A DNA stretch of 64,000 bases from Planctomycetaceae bacterium (lineage in GTDB: Bacteria; Planctomycetota; Planctomycetia; Pirellulales; Pirellulaceae). Shown here in pieces: positions 26,175-34,333 of the stretch; positions within the stretch are counted from its first letter, which is position 1; each line of letters starts with the position of its first letter. The translations under genes were made by a program, and so were the position numbers. Under the pieces are notes generated by a model that made no database searches, was not told the DNA's origin, and worked only from the letters and a program-made list of their open reading frames with translations. Location: NCBI GenBank assembly GCA_020638995.1, contig JACKHM010000005.1, positions 744,001 through 808,000 of the forward strand, written 5' to 3'.

Positions 26175-28466
26175 TTACTCTCCGTCCCATGTCCGCCACC
26201 CGTTGACTTCGAACAGCTGACTGTTTCCAGTATCAAGGCCTAACGGGACCTCGCGTAAAATGCCTTGGTCGACGAACTCGTTTTGCACCAATTCGGGAGT
26301 AACGTAATCTGAATATCCATAGTTCCCTGGGCTGCGATATCGATCGAGCTCGTACCAAAAGACAAAGACATGTGAGATTCGCTTACTGCGAAGCATCTTG
26401 ATCCGTTCGTCGGCGGTACGGCCCTTCATCATCGCTTCAAACACGCAATCATCGAAGCATGTGTTGTAGTAAACGGGCATGTTCAGGTCGAAGACTTGAG
26501 CTTCACCTACGGCCATGACGGCGAAGCCCGGTTGTACATGTGTGTTGAGATACTTATGCACACGATGCGTGCGCTCCGCAGAGAACGGGCCGTCGGTTGG
26601 TTCGTCACGGCGTAGGAATTCGTACGAAGTCAGAAACCGATTATCGCCAGGCAGCGGTGATACAACGAAAAGAAGGTTAAAGGCGAAGCCAAAACACAAC
26701 GCCGCTGTAACAACACGCCGCCAACGAATATCACAAAAGGATGTTGCACCGATTCCGGCTATTACCGCGACAAGCGGCAAGATGGGGACAAGAAAGCGAT
26801 CGATTCGGTGAGTGAGAAACCACCACACAAGAATGTTGAAGGCGACGAGAACAATCGACGCCACTAAGGCGGTTCGATGCCTGCGCGTTAACAGACCCAC
26901 CATCGCTAACGGCACTAGCAGCGGGCTGGCAAACTCGGAACGCCAGAGCAGTAACTCGGCGCTGCTTCGCAGGAAGTTCCAGGTAAAAGATCGGCCATGG
27001 GGATCGTGCGGCGGTCCGTGAGCCGTGGTCCATTGGACGTCTTTCTCAACTGTTCGAGTCTTGCCGCCGAATAATTTATATAAAAGCGGATAAGTTGGAT
27101 TCTCGGCCAGCACGAGATTCTTTCCGAACCACAATCCACATGCCAGTGCAACGGCAAGTGTAAACGTCACGACCGGTCGGATGTGGAGCTTACCAAAAGG
27201 CAGGCACGCTGCCGCGATACAGCCTGGAAACACAACGAACAGCACGGCCGGATACTTGCAGGCGACCGCCGATCCAGCGAGAAAGCCAGGGAGAAACAGA
27301 TCGGCCGACGATGATTGGCGCAACCGCAGCTGCTCGTACCAAATCATCATGCTGTAGAAAGCTGCAAATAGGTAGAATGCCGATGCACCGTCGATCAAGC
27401 CACTGGTCGATACATGCGCGATCCAGGGAGTTGAGATGAAAATGAATGCCGAGATCGCACCGGCAGTTTGCGACAGGAAGCGTCGCCCGAATGCAAATAA
27501 TGCAAGTGCGGTCAGTGGAGCGTAGCAGCCTATCACAGCTTTGCCGATCAAAGCCCCCCACCACCAGTTCTGCTCGCCGTACATCAAATTTGAGCCGACG
27601 ATGGCGTGCATTTCGGCACCGAGCGGCATGTTGCCGTACACATTGTGCGGCATGAAGTCGACCTCGCCTTGCTGGTACCATTCCTTTGGCACTTGTGCGT
27701 GATACTCGCGCGTATCGAAATGCCAGGGAGGCAGCACACTGCCGGCGGCAATTGCGATTACAAACGGTATGCACATCCACACCGACGATTGCCGCAACGA
27801 GTCACCTTTCAGATCGATTTTAATAGACTTCCGCCAATCTCGCGCCCGCCACAATGATGCAGCGGTGGTTGCCGCAGCGGGAACGAAGAATGCCGAACGA
27901 AGCTGTAGACCGCCGGCTAGGCCGACCAGGAGCGTGTAGAGCGAAATAATATTCAGGCCGACGCCAACCGCGAATACGGATAGTTCGAGTTGGGCGAGTT
28001 GCTTGTCGGCTCGGATACTTTCGAGAACGAGGCGCCCAGCTAGATAGGCGATCACCAGGATCGTCGCAGTCGCGACAACCAGCGGCAGGCGATCGAGAAT
28101 TGCAAATCGACTCCAATCACCGTCGCACCAAGAGCAAATAACCTGATCGGGCAGGAGGAATAGGCTGAGCACAAGGCTGCGCTTCGGGTCTGTCACGACG
28201 AAGAACACGAAGTATCCAATGCAACCTGTAGTGAAGGCAGCGACCTGCCAAGGTTTAGCGGAGGCCAAATCCGGCGGCGAATCGGAATTTTCTGGCGGCG
28301 GTTGCAAAGCGGCAGGGCCCGGGAAGCGATTAGTTGTGACTAGCGAAGCCTGAGCTATGATTGAATGTGCTAAAGCATCGAACGTACCGTTTGTGACAGT
28401 TTTACGGTCTATTAATACTAACGAGCTAACTGGGATCTGCCGAGACAATGTCCGATAACACACCAC
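26175..28466 (-). CDS. GT-C fold membrane protein, phospholipid-carrier-dependent glycosyltransferase-like
   Basis: Up to 763 residues with roughly 12 hydrophobic segments. The first large loop holds WHFDTREYHAQVPKEW, which fits the Asp/Glu motif of the first external loop of GT-C enzymes (PMT/ArnT-like). These use polyprenyl-phosphate sugars. The C-terminal ~150 residues form an external domain. The longest frame starts with ATG at 28466 and overlaps the divergent DHDPS-family gene by 19 bp; a TTG at 28307 (LQPPPENS) would avoid this and loses no membrane segment. It lies upstream of shc and hpnH on the same strand. A role in sugar decoration of a lipid is inference. Confidence 0.7.
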   Translation of the reverse strand: MVCYRTLSRQIPVSSLVLIDRKTVTNGTFDALAHSIIAQASLVTTNRFPGPAALQPPPENSDSPPDLASAKPWQVAAFTTGCIGYFVFFVVTDPKRSLVLSLFLLPDQVICSWCDGDWSRFAILDRLPLVVATATILVIAYLAGRLVLESIRADKQLAQLELSVFAVGVGLNIISLYTLLVGLAGGLQLRSAFFVPAAATTAASLWRARDWRKSIKIDLKGDSLRQSSVWMCIPFVIAIAAGSVLPPWHFDTREYHAQVPKEWYQQGEVDFMPHNVYGNMPLGAEMHAIVGSNLMYGEQNWWWGALIGKAVIGCYAPLTALALFAFGRRFLSQTAGAISAFIFISTPWIAHVSTSGLIDGASAFYLFAAFYSMMIWYEQLRLRQSSSADLFLPGFLAGSAVACKYPAVLFVVFPGCIAAACLPFGKLHIRPVVTFTLAVALACGLWFGKNLVLAENPTYPLLYKLFGGKTRTVEKDVQWTTAHGPPHDPHGRSFTWNFLRSSAELLLWRSEFASPLLVPLAMVGLLTRRHRTALVASIVLVAFNILVWWFLTHRIDRFLVPILPLVAVIAGIGATSFCDIRWRRVVTAALCFGFAFNLLFVVSPLPGDNRFLTSYEFLRRDEPTDGPFSAERTHRVHKYLNTHVQPGFAVMAVGEAQVFDLNMPVYYNTCFDDCVFEAMMKGRTADERIKMLRSKRISHVFVFWYELDRYRSPGNYGYSDYVTPELVQNEFVDQGILREVPLGLDTGNSQLFEVNGWRTWDGE

Positions 28467-29467
28467 TTCGCGGGATCTTTACACCCAACATCGTACCGCT
28501 GGACGATCGTGGCGACATCAACGAGACCGAACTCCGCAAGTACGTCGACTGGCTGATTGAACGCGGCGTTCACGGCCTATATCCGAACGGATCGACTGGC
28601 GAGTTTACCCGCTTCACGTTCGAGGAACGCCGCCGCATCATCGAGATTATGGCAGACCAGACCCGCGGTCGCGTGCCGATTCTGGCGGGAGCTGCCGAAG
28701 CAAACACGCGCGAGACAATCAAAGCTTGTGAACACTATCACAGTTTGGGCGTGCGAGCTGTCGCCATCGTTTCGCCCTTCTACTACAAGCTGACTCCGGC
28801 TGGTGTGTATGCGTATTTCAAAGAGATCGCCGACAATTCGCCGATCGACGTTACGCTCTACAACATTCCCATGTTTGCGTCGCCCATCGACGTTCCGACC
28901 GTCTTGCGATTGGCCGAAGAGTGCCCTCGTGTCGCAGCGATCAAGGATTCGTCCGGCGACTTGCCACACATGATGCGAATGATTGCTGCCGTGCGACCCG
29001 TTCGTCCAGACTTTGCATTTCTCACCGGTTGGGATGCGGCTTTGATGCCTATGTTGCTGCTGGGCTGCGACGGAGGTACGAACGCAACCAGTGGCGTCGT
29101 TCCGGAAATTACTCGTAAGCTCTACGACTTGACTATGGCTGGCAAACTTGACGATGCCCGCACTTTGCAATACCGGCTGCTGAAGCTGTTCGACGCGATG
29201 TTGTATTCTGCTGAGTTCCCGGAGGGCTTTCGAGCGGCCCTGCGTCTGCGTGGGATCGTGACAGGAACGGGAAGACAACCGCAGTCACTGGTGCAACAAA
29301 AGGAATTGGCGACACTGAGCGACCAACTTCAGTGTTTGCTTGCCGCAGAAGGCTTTACCGATCAGCCAGTCGGAGGCTGCCCCGTCGGCGAATCGGTCGA
29401 TTCGGACCAAGTTACTCGCATCGTGCAGACCGTTGTTGGTGAATTGAAGAAGCGCGGGATGGCGTGA
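28448..29467 (+). CDS. Dihydrodipicolinate synthase / N-acetylneuraminate lyase family protein
   Basis: 339 residues, somewhat longer than the usual ~300 because of a C-terminal extension past residue 300 (about 40 residues, QPVGGCPVGESVDSD). The TIM barrel shows GSTGEFTRFT, the Tyr of TLYNIPMFAS and the Schiff-base Lys in AAIKDSSGD. The family condenses or cleaves pyruvate-type aldols. dapF is in the window, but this member's sequence (YPNGSTGEF start) is of the general DHDPS-like class, so a lysine-pathway role should not be assumed. Its start overlaps the divergent GT-C gene. Confidence 0.87.
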   Translation: MSDNTPLRGIFTPNIVPLDDRGDINETELRKYVDWLIERGVHGLYPNGSTGEFTRFTFEERRRIIEIMADQTRGRVPILAGAAEANTRETIKACEHYHSLGVRAVAIVSPFYYKLTPAGVYAYFKEIADNSPIDVTLYNIPMFASPIDVPTVLRLAEECPRVAAIKDSSGDLPHMMRMIAAVRPVRPDFAFLTGWDAALMPMLLLGCDGGTNATSGVVPEITRKLYDLTMAGKLDDARTLQYRLLKLFDAMLYSAEFPEGFRAALRLRGIVTGTGRQPQSLVQQKELATLSDQLQCLLAAEGFTDQPVGGCPVGESVDSDQVTRIVQTVVGELKKRGMA

Positions 29468-29498
29468 GTCTCCTCCCTAAAAGGCCGGCCAGCTTCAG

Positions 29499-30047
29499 TT
29501 ACCAGACTTTCGTTAGATCAACGCGAATGTTTTCGATCGTCGCGGCGTTGATGCTGCTCGAATGCGAACCTGCCAATGCGTACTTTGCATCACGCAACAC
29601 GAACTGCTCGACGGAATGTTCGGCGGCATCGACGATCCAATACTCGGGAACACCGCTCCGCTCATACAGTTCCTTCTTCAAACCGTGATCTAGCTTCTTC
29701 GCCGCCGGCGACAACACCTCGACAATCAAGTCGGGCACACCCTCGATCTTTGCCGGGGTCATTATCAATCGGTGCTTGTTCATAACGACGATCAGGTCCG
29801 GCTGGACGATATCGTGTTCCGTCAGTTGTACATCGCAAGACGCATTAAATACTTCACCGCGCCCCTCAGCCTCGATTTGATCGTAGAGTTGGAACTGAAT
29901 TCGACGCGAGAATCGTTGGTGATCCAATGTGGGCGCGGGATTCACAAAATGATTTCCGTCAATAATCTCGTGTCGCAGGCCGTCATCGGGGTAGCAGACA
30001 TAGTGTTCGTATCCAAGCTTATTCTTCGCTGGGAGTGCTTGAGACAT
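29499..30047 (-). CDS. Uma2 family endonuclease-like protein (DUF820)
   Basis: 182 residues. The PD-(D/E)xK-type fold of Uma2/DUF820 is recognised from EIIDGNHFVNPAPT near the start, IVQPDLIVVM (catalytic Asp), VPDLIVEVLSPAAKKLD (Glu) and YERSGVPEYWIVD. Uma2 proteins are abundant in cyanobacteria and planctomycetes; the biological role is not established. It converges on the DHDPS-family gene (31 bp apart). Confidence 0.87.
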   Translation of the reverse strand: MSQALPAKNKLGYEHYVCYPDDGLRHEIIDGNHFVNPAPTLDHQRFSRRIQFQLYDQIEAEGRGEVFNASCDVQLTEHDIVQPDLIVVMNKHRLIMTPAKIEGVPDLIVEVLSPAAKKLDHGLKKELYERSGVPEYWIVDAAEHSVEQFVLRDAKYALAGSHSSSINAATIENIRVDLTKVW

Positions 30048-30202
30048 CGTTCTTCTCGCGAGTTACGTTACGGTCACCTTGAGTATACCAAACTTCCTGA
30101 CTAACTCGACGCGCAACACGACGTATCACGGTAGTGTGGCTCGAATAAGATAATTGCCTACGCGAATAGTTAGTGTTGTTGCGCCCAACTGGGGAGGGCG
30201 TG

Positions 30203-30658
30203 ATGATCGCTAATCTTACTGGTGGTCTATTTGTTGTTGGCTTACTTGGAATTGGTGTTGGATTCCTCGTCGTTATCTTCTCAGAGATACTACGAGCGTT
30301 CCGGTCGATCCACCTTCGCCCCTCATCCTTTCAATTCAATCTTGCGTTCATATTAGCTCTCATGGTGACGGTTGGGATGAGCCTCGCAATTCGAGAGCGG
30401 ATTCCCATTGTACTCGCGGTCGTCCCGAGCCTTGTCGTTTGTTGGGTCACGCGGCTGTTCATTTCCGAGGTTCTATCTGGAACTCGCTATCCCGTTGATC
30501 GTTCACTCACACGCGAAGGACGACGGCAATCGTTTCCGACCAAGATTGACGAAGTTCAAATACTCAATCGCCTGTATTCGCCAGAGCCAAAACCTCGTGT
30601 CGGAATTCGTCATCGCTCACCGCAGTTCACGGGACGCATCGTGCGGCTTCATTTTTGA
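30203..30658 (+). CDS. Small membrane protein, hypothetical
   Basis: 151 residues from the ATG at 30203, supported by GGAGGG 5 bp upstream. Three hydrophobic segments are visible: residues ~3-27 (GGLFVVGLLGIGVGFLVVIF), ~44-58 (FNLAFILALMVTVG) and ~66-85. A basic soluble tail follows, ending RSPQFTGRIVRLHF. No family is recognised. It converges with the antiporter gene, 32 bp away. Confidence 0.55.
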   Translation: MIANLTGGLFVVGLLGIGVGFLVVIFSEILRAFRSIHLRPSSFQFNLAFILALMVTVGMSLAIRERIPIVLAVVPSLVVCWVTRLFISEVLSGTRYPVDRSLTREGRRQSFPTKIDEVQILNRLYSPEPKPRVGIRHRSPQFTGRIVRLHF

Positions 30659-30690
30659 ATAGAACAATTGTTGCCCGGAACTTCGACGTA

Positions 30691-32304
30691 TTAGTCTCGT
30701 TCCGTAGCCTCGCAGCGTCGTCCAAAAGCGATCAAGAAGATGAACATCACCGCTATGCCTGTGGGCAGAACGAGCCAGACTGAAACGCCAAAGCCAATCG
30801 GAATCGTGCCGCAAATGACCGAGATGGCTGCAACCAACAGCGCATACGGCATCTGAGTGCGGACATGTGCGACGTGATCACAGCCACTGGCTTGCGATGA
30901 TAAAACCGTCGTGTCGGAGATCGGGGAGCAATGGTCGCCAAAGATCGCGCCTGCCAATACGCCTGCGATCGCGCCTATCAAAATCGGATCGTGAACCGTC
31001 GCGGCGTTTTCTCCTGGTGCGAGCAGTTGAACGGTCGTAGGAACGACCAACGGCATGAGAATTCCCATCGTGCCCCAACTTGTTCCGGTCGAAAAAGCGA
31101 CTATCGAAGCCAGAAGAAAAACGATCGTGGGCATCCAGCGAACGTCAACGGCACCAACGAGCAGTTGCCCTAAGTACTCGCCGGTTCCGAGGTAGTCTGC
31201 TTTCGTGATGCCCGACAATGCCCATGCTAGCCACAATATCGCGAGTGCCGGCAAGACTTGAATCGCTCCTTCGAAGGCTGCGGCGTTCAACTCCGTAGAT
31301 TTGAGGCGTGCGTTCGTGCGGCCCAGCAGGAAAGCGATCATAAAGCCCGCAAGAGAACCGTAAACGAGCGCAAGATAGGAATCTCCGTTCCCAAATATGT
31401 TGAGAAGCGTTCGCTCTGTCGTGTTGTCGTCAGCAATCGCGCCCCAGCCCGTCGATGCGATGAGGGTGATTGTCACTGCGACGACGGTCAGAACTGGAAC
31501 CACAGCATTCGGCCAGCGAGAAGTACCATCGAAGGAGCCAGTGTCGTTCAACGCGGGAACTAGTTGAGCACGGAACGCTCGACGCTCGGCGGCTAACATC
31601 GAGCCGAAGTCGCGACCCAAGATGGCTACGAGCGGCACCATGATCAATGCCCAGACTACGTAGAACCGATAGGGAATCGTCGCAATGAAAAGCTCGAAGG
31701 CACTTGCCGACTCGGCCAGTTGCGTGCCATTGAGCCCATCTTGGATATAGCCAATCTCTCCCGCGACCCATGTGGAAACTAACGCCAATCCAGAAACCGG
31801 AGCCGCCGTTGAGTCGACAAGGTAGGCAAGCTTCTCGCGGGATATCTTCAAGCGGTCGGTCAGCGGTCGCATTGTGTTGCCGAGCAGCAACGAGTTTGCA
31901 TAGTCATCGAAGAAGACAATCAACCCAAGCGCCCACACGGTCAACTGGCCTCCGCAGCGACTGTGAGCCAACGGAGCAATGCCATTGACGATTGCTTCCA
32001 TGCCTCCGCTTCGACGCATTACCCCCACCAACGCCCCCATCAGCAGTGTGAAGACGAACACGCGCAAATGGTCGCCATCGCTCAGACTCGCCCATAAATG
32101 TGTTTCCAAAGTTGAGGCGATCGCTACGAAAGGATTTCCGCCGGCGAGGATCAAGGCACCGACAAAAATTCCAGCCAGCAGGGACGCGACCACGCGGTGC
32201 GTAGCGATGGCCAACACGATTGCCACGAGTGGTGGCACGAGGCTGAGGCCGCCATACGAATCCTGCGGGAACGCTACAGTCAAGATTTGTTGGAGCCAAC
32301 CCAC
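30691..32304 (-). CDS. NhaC-family Na+/H+ antiporter
   Basis: 537 residues, about 12 membrane segments, GTG start. Family blocks are ATHRVVASLLAGIFVGALIL, GLIVFFDDYANSLLLGN (with the Asp pair typical of the transport site), STAAPVSGLALVSTWVAGE, STGTSWGTMGILMPLV and IFGDHCSPISDTTVLSSQAS. NhaC proteins exchange Na+ for H+ in the inner membrane. The gene begins 15 bp after the histidine kinase stop on the same strand, so it is probably in the regulator-kinase operon. That pairing suggests pH or sodium sensing. Confidence 0.9.
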   Translation of the reverse strand: MGWLQQILTVAFPQDSYGGLSLVPPLVAIVLAIATHRVVASLLAGIFVGALILAGGNPFVAIASTLETHLWASLSDGDHLRVFVFTLLMGALVGVMRRSGGMEAIVNGIAPLAHSRCGGQLTVWALGLIVFFDDYANSLLLGNTMRPLTDRLKISREKLAYLVDSTAAPVSGLALVSTWVAGEIGYIQDGLNGTQLAESASAFELFIATIPYRFYVVWALIMVPLVAILGRDFGSMLAAERRAFRAQLVPALNDTGSFDGTSRWPNAVVPVLTVVAVTITLIASTGWGAIADDNTTERTLLNIFGNGDSYLALVYGSLAGFMIAFLLGRTNARLKSTELNAAAFEGAIQVLPALAILWLAWALSGITKADYLGTGEYLGQLLVGAVDVRWMPTIVFLLASIVAFSTGTSWGTMGILMPLVVPTTVQLLAPGENAATVHDPILIGAIAGVLAGAIFGDHCSPISDTTVLSSQASGCDHVAHVRTQMPYALLVAAISVICGTIPIGFGVSVWLVLPTGIAVMFIFLIAFGRRCEATERD

Positions 32305-32319
32305 GCGTTGAACGTCCCG

Positions 32320-33264
32320 CTAAGCCACAAGAGGTGGTGATGATTCTTTTGCTTCTTCGGTGCGAGGCAGGCGAATCGTAAAGCGAGTGCACTCGCTCTC
32401 ACTGCTATGAACATCCATATTGCCGCCGTGCAGCTCGATGATCCGCCAACACTTTGACAAGCCAAAGCCCAAGCCCCGGCCAGCTTCGCGACCGGAGTAG
32501 AACGGATCAAACAAATGTTGTCGGACTTCAGCCGGGATGCCTGGCCCGGTATCCGTGACGCTTAATTCCACTTCGACTTCACGGTCGACAAGCGAAATAG
32601 AAATCTGCCCGCCTGCGCTGATTGCCTCGAGCGAGTTCCGGCAGAGTGCGGTGAGCGCGACGGAGAGATGTGTAGGGTCTGCATTCAGCCAACAGTCCTC
32701 GTTCGTACCGGTGACCATCAGCGCTGTGCCTTGTTGATTCGCACGGTCGCTTATTTCTTCGAGCACTCTCGCTACGAGCACACACAGATTGGTCTGGCGT
32801 CTGTCCAGATCCGGCGGCTTTGCGAACAACATCATGTCGGCGATCATCTCGTGAGCACGAAAGGCTTGACTATTGATCGTGGCTAATTTCTTGCGACGAT
32901 CAGGATCTGTTTCGTCTCGCAGCAGGGTTTGCGCCCGAGACGAGATATTCGCCAGCGGATTGTTAATTTCGTGACTTGCGCCATAGGCAAGCTCGCGTAA
33001 CGACTCGAGTCTCTCGGTTAGCAACGCACGTTCGAAGTCAGATTCCAGCCGTTCCAGAAGTGATAGACGCTCGACAAGTTTGCCGAGTGCTTGCTGCCAG
33101 GGGCCCGCCGACTGCGCGGCCCCACTCTCCAGAAAAGCACGCACCGAAGCGTCAGCAATCGTCGCCGCGTCCAACAGTAGTCGCTGAATCAGCTGCCTTG
33201 CAACACTCTCTCGATCTGCGGGCACTTGGTGATTCTCGATTTGAACGTCAGCGGACCGGTCCAT
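32320..33264 (-). CDS. Cytoplasmic sensor histidine kinase
   Basis: 314 residues with no membrane segment. A helical N-terminal ~90 residues precede the H-box YGASHEINNPLANISS (phospho-His at ~102). The ATPase domain has the N box LTALCRNSLEAI, G1 VTDTGPGIPAEV and G2 GRGLGFGLSKC. GGGA precedes the ATG. It lies 98 bp after an HTH-receiver gene and 15 bp before the NhaC antiporter gene. The lack of a transmembrane or PAS domain suggests an intracellular signal, or input through the N-terminal helical part. Confidence 0.88.
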   Translation of the reverse strand: MDRSADVQIENHQVPADRESVARQLIQRLLLDAATIADASVRAFLESGAAQSAGPWQQALGKLVERLSLLERLESDFERALLTERLESLRELAYGASHEINNPLANISSRAQTLLRDETDPDRRKKLATINSQAFRAHEMIADMMLFAKPPDLDRRQTNLCVLVARVLEEISDRANQQGTALMVTGTNEDCWLNADPTHLSVALTALCRNSLEAISAGGQISISLVDREVEVELSVTDTGPGIPAEVRQHLFDPFYSGREAGRGLGFGLSKCWRIIELHGGNMDVHSSESECTRFTIRLPRTEEAKESSPPLVA

Positions 33265-33362
33265 TCATCTGTCCCTAAATGCATGTAGAGCAAACCACTT
33301 GCCGATGCAAAACATCTGGCAAACAGCTTGCTCTACAGCATAACCTTGCAATTCAGTTTGTA

Positions 33363-33950
33363 TTAGCTGCTGACAGCGCGTTCAATTTCCAGCAGATCAC
33401 ACGAACGATCCAGCAGTTTGTCGACGGTGAACGGCTTCTGAATGAAGTCGTTAGCTCCAGCGGCCTTCAGGTCAGCAACCTTGTCCTGCTCGACCATACC
33501 CGAGATGCAGATAATTTTCACGGCCTCCAAGGTGTCGTCCTGGCGGACGCGTTGGCACACTTCTTTGCCATTGATATCGGGTAGCATGACGTCCAAAACG
33601 ACCAAGTCCGGTCGAAATTCTTTGACGAACATGCCAGCGTCGAAGCCATTATTTGCCGTGCGAATCTCAAAGCGACCGTCACGGGCAAATACGTCAACCA
33701 GCAACTCCACCAAATCCTCGTCGTCGTCGACGATCAAGACTTTGCGTTTTCCGCTCTCCAGGGCATCGGTTGGGATGCCGTTGTCCTTCATAAATTGAAA
33801 CAGCTGGTCGCGCGGAATGCGTCGAAACCGACTGCCGGGAACGCGAAAGCCCTTTAAAGAGCCGTTATCGAAGCAGCGAATGATTGTCTGTTGGCTGACT
33901 TTACAGATCCTGGCTGCTTCACCCGTTGTGAACACTGTTTTTGTACTCAT
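33363..33950 (-). CDS. Response regulator with N-terminal excisionase/MerR-like helix-turn-helix
   Basis: 195 residues. Residues ~5-60 are a DNA-binding helix-turn-helix of excisionase type (VFTTGEAARICKVSQQTI, then CFDNGSLKGFRVPGSRFRRI). Residues ~70-190 are a receiver domain with the acidic pocket VLIVDDDEDLV, phospho-Asp in VVLDVMLPDINGKEV, Ser in CISGM and Lys in FIQKPF. This reverses the usual order, in which the receiver comes first. The ATG at 33950 is used; an ATG at 33962 touches the AGGAGGG too closely. It is first gene of an apparent operon with the kinase and NhaC. Confidence 0.9.
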   Translation of the reverse strand: MSTKTVFTTGEAARICKVSQQTIIRCFDNGSLKGFRVPGSRFRRIPRDQLFQFMKDNGIPTDALESGKRKVLIVDDDEDLVELLVDVFARDGRFEIRTANNGFDAGMFVKEFRPDLVVLDVMLPDINGKEVCQRVRQDDTLEAVKIICISGMVEQDKVADLKAAGANDFIQKPFTVDKLLDRSCDLLEIERAVSS

Positions 33951-34171
33951 GTCTGCTACCATCCCTCCTATCGATGGTAGAACCAGCGGTCGGGAATGCG
34001 GCTTCTTGCCTGTTCCCTGAACTTCCGCGGATCGCCACGGCGTCGCTAGTCCTTAGCTCCCTCGTTCAACAAGACTTCGCGGCGTACGCAAACGGTACAC
34101 CTTTCTGCTTCGCTCCATCTAGTAAGCACTGACAATACTTTCCGAGCTTACCGAGTTTGACAGACGCTCGA

Positions 34172-34199
34172 ATTATAGCGGGCTTGCCAAGCCAGTCAA
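34172..34199 (-). promoter_or_regulatory. Strong sigma-70 promoter with a palindrome in the spacer
   Basis: On the minus strand TTGACT (34194-34199) and TATAAT (34172-34177) are 16 bp apart, a near-consensus promoter. The spacer contains the perfect palindrome GGCTTG-G-CAAGCC (minus-strand reading). It would drive the regulator-kinase-NhaC operon with a leader of about 210 nt. I see no other signal in this 383-bp gap. Confidence 0.75.
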
Positions 34200-34333
34200 G
34201 ATTGATATTCGCGACGTAAGCTGTTGTCTCATTGGCACTTGAGGACAAACCTGTTGAATTGTCACGAATTGTAGTTGGGAAGGATACGCCAACTTTGCTG
34301 ACTTACGTGTGGTGCGTTAAAGGTTGGACGCCG

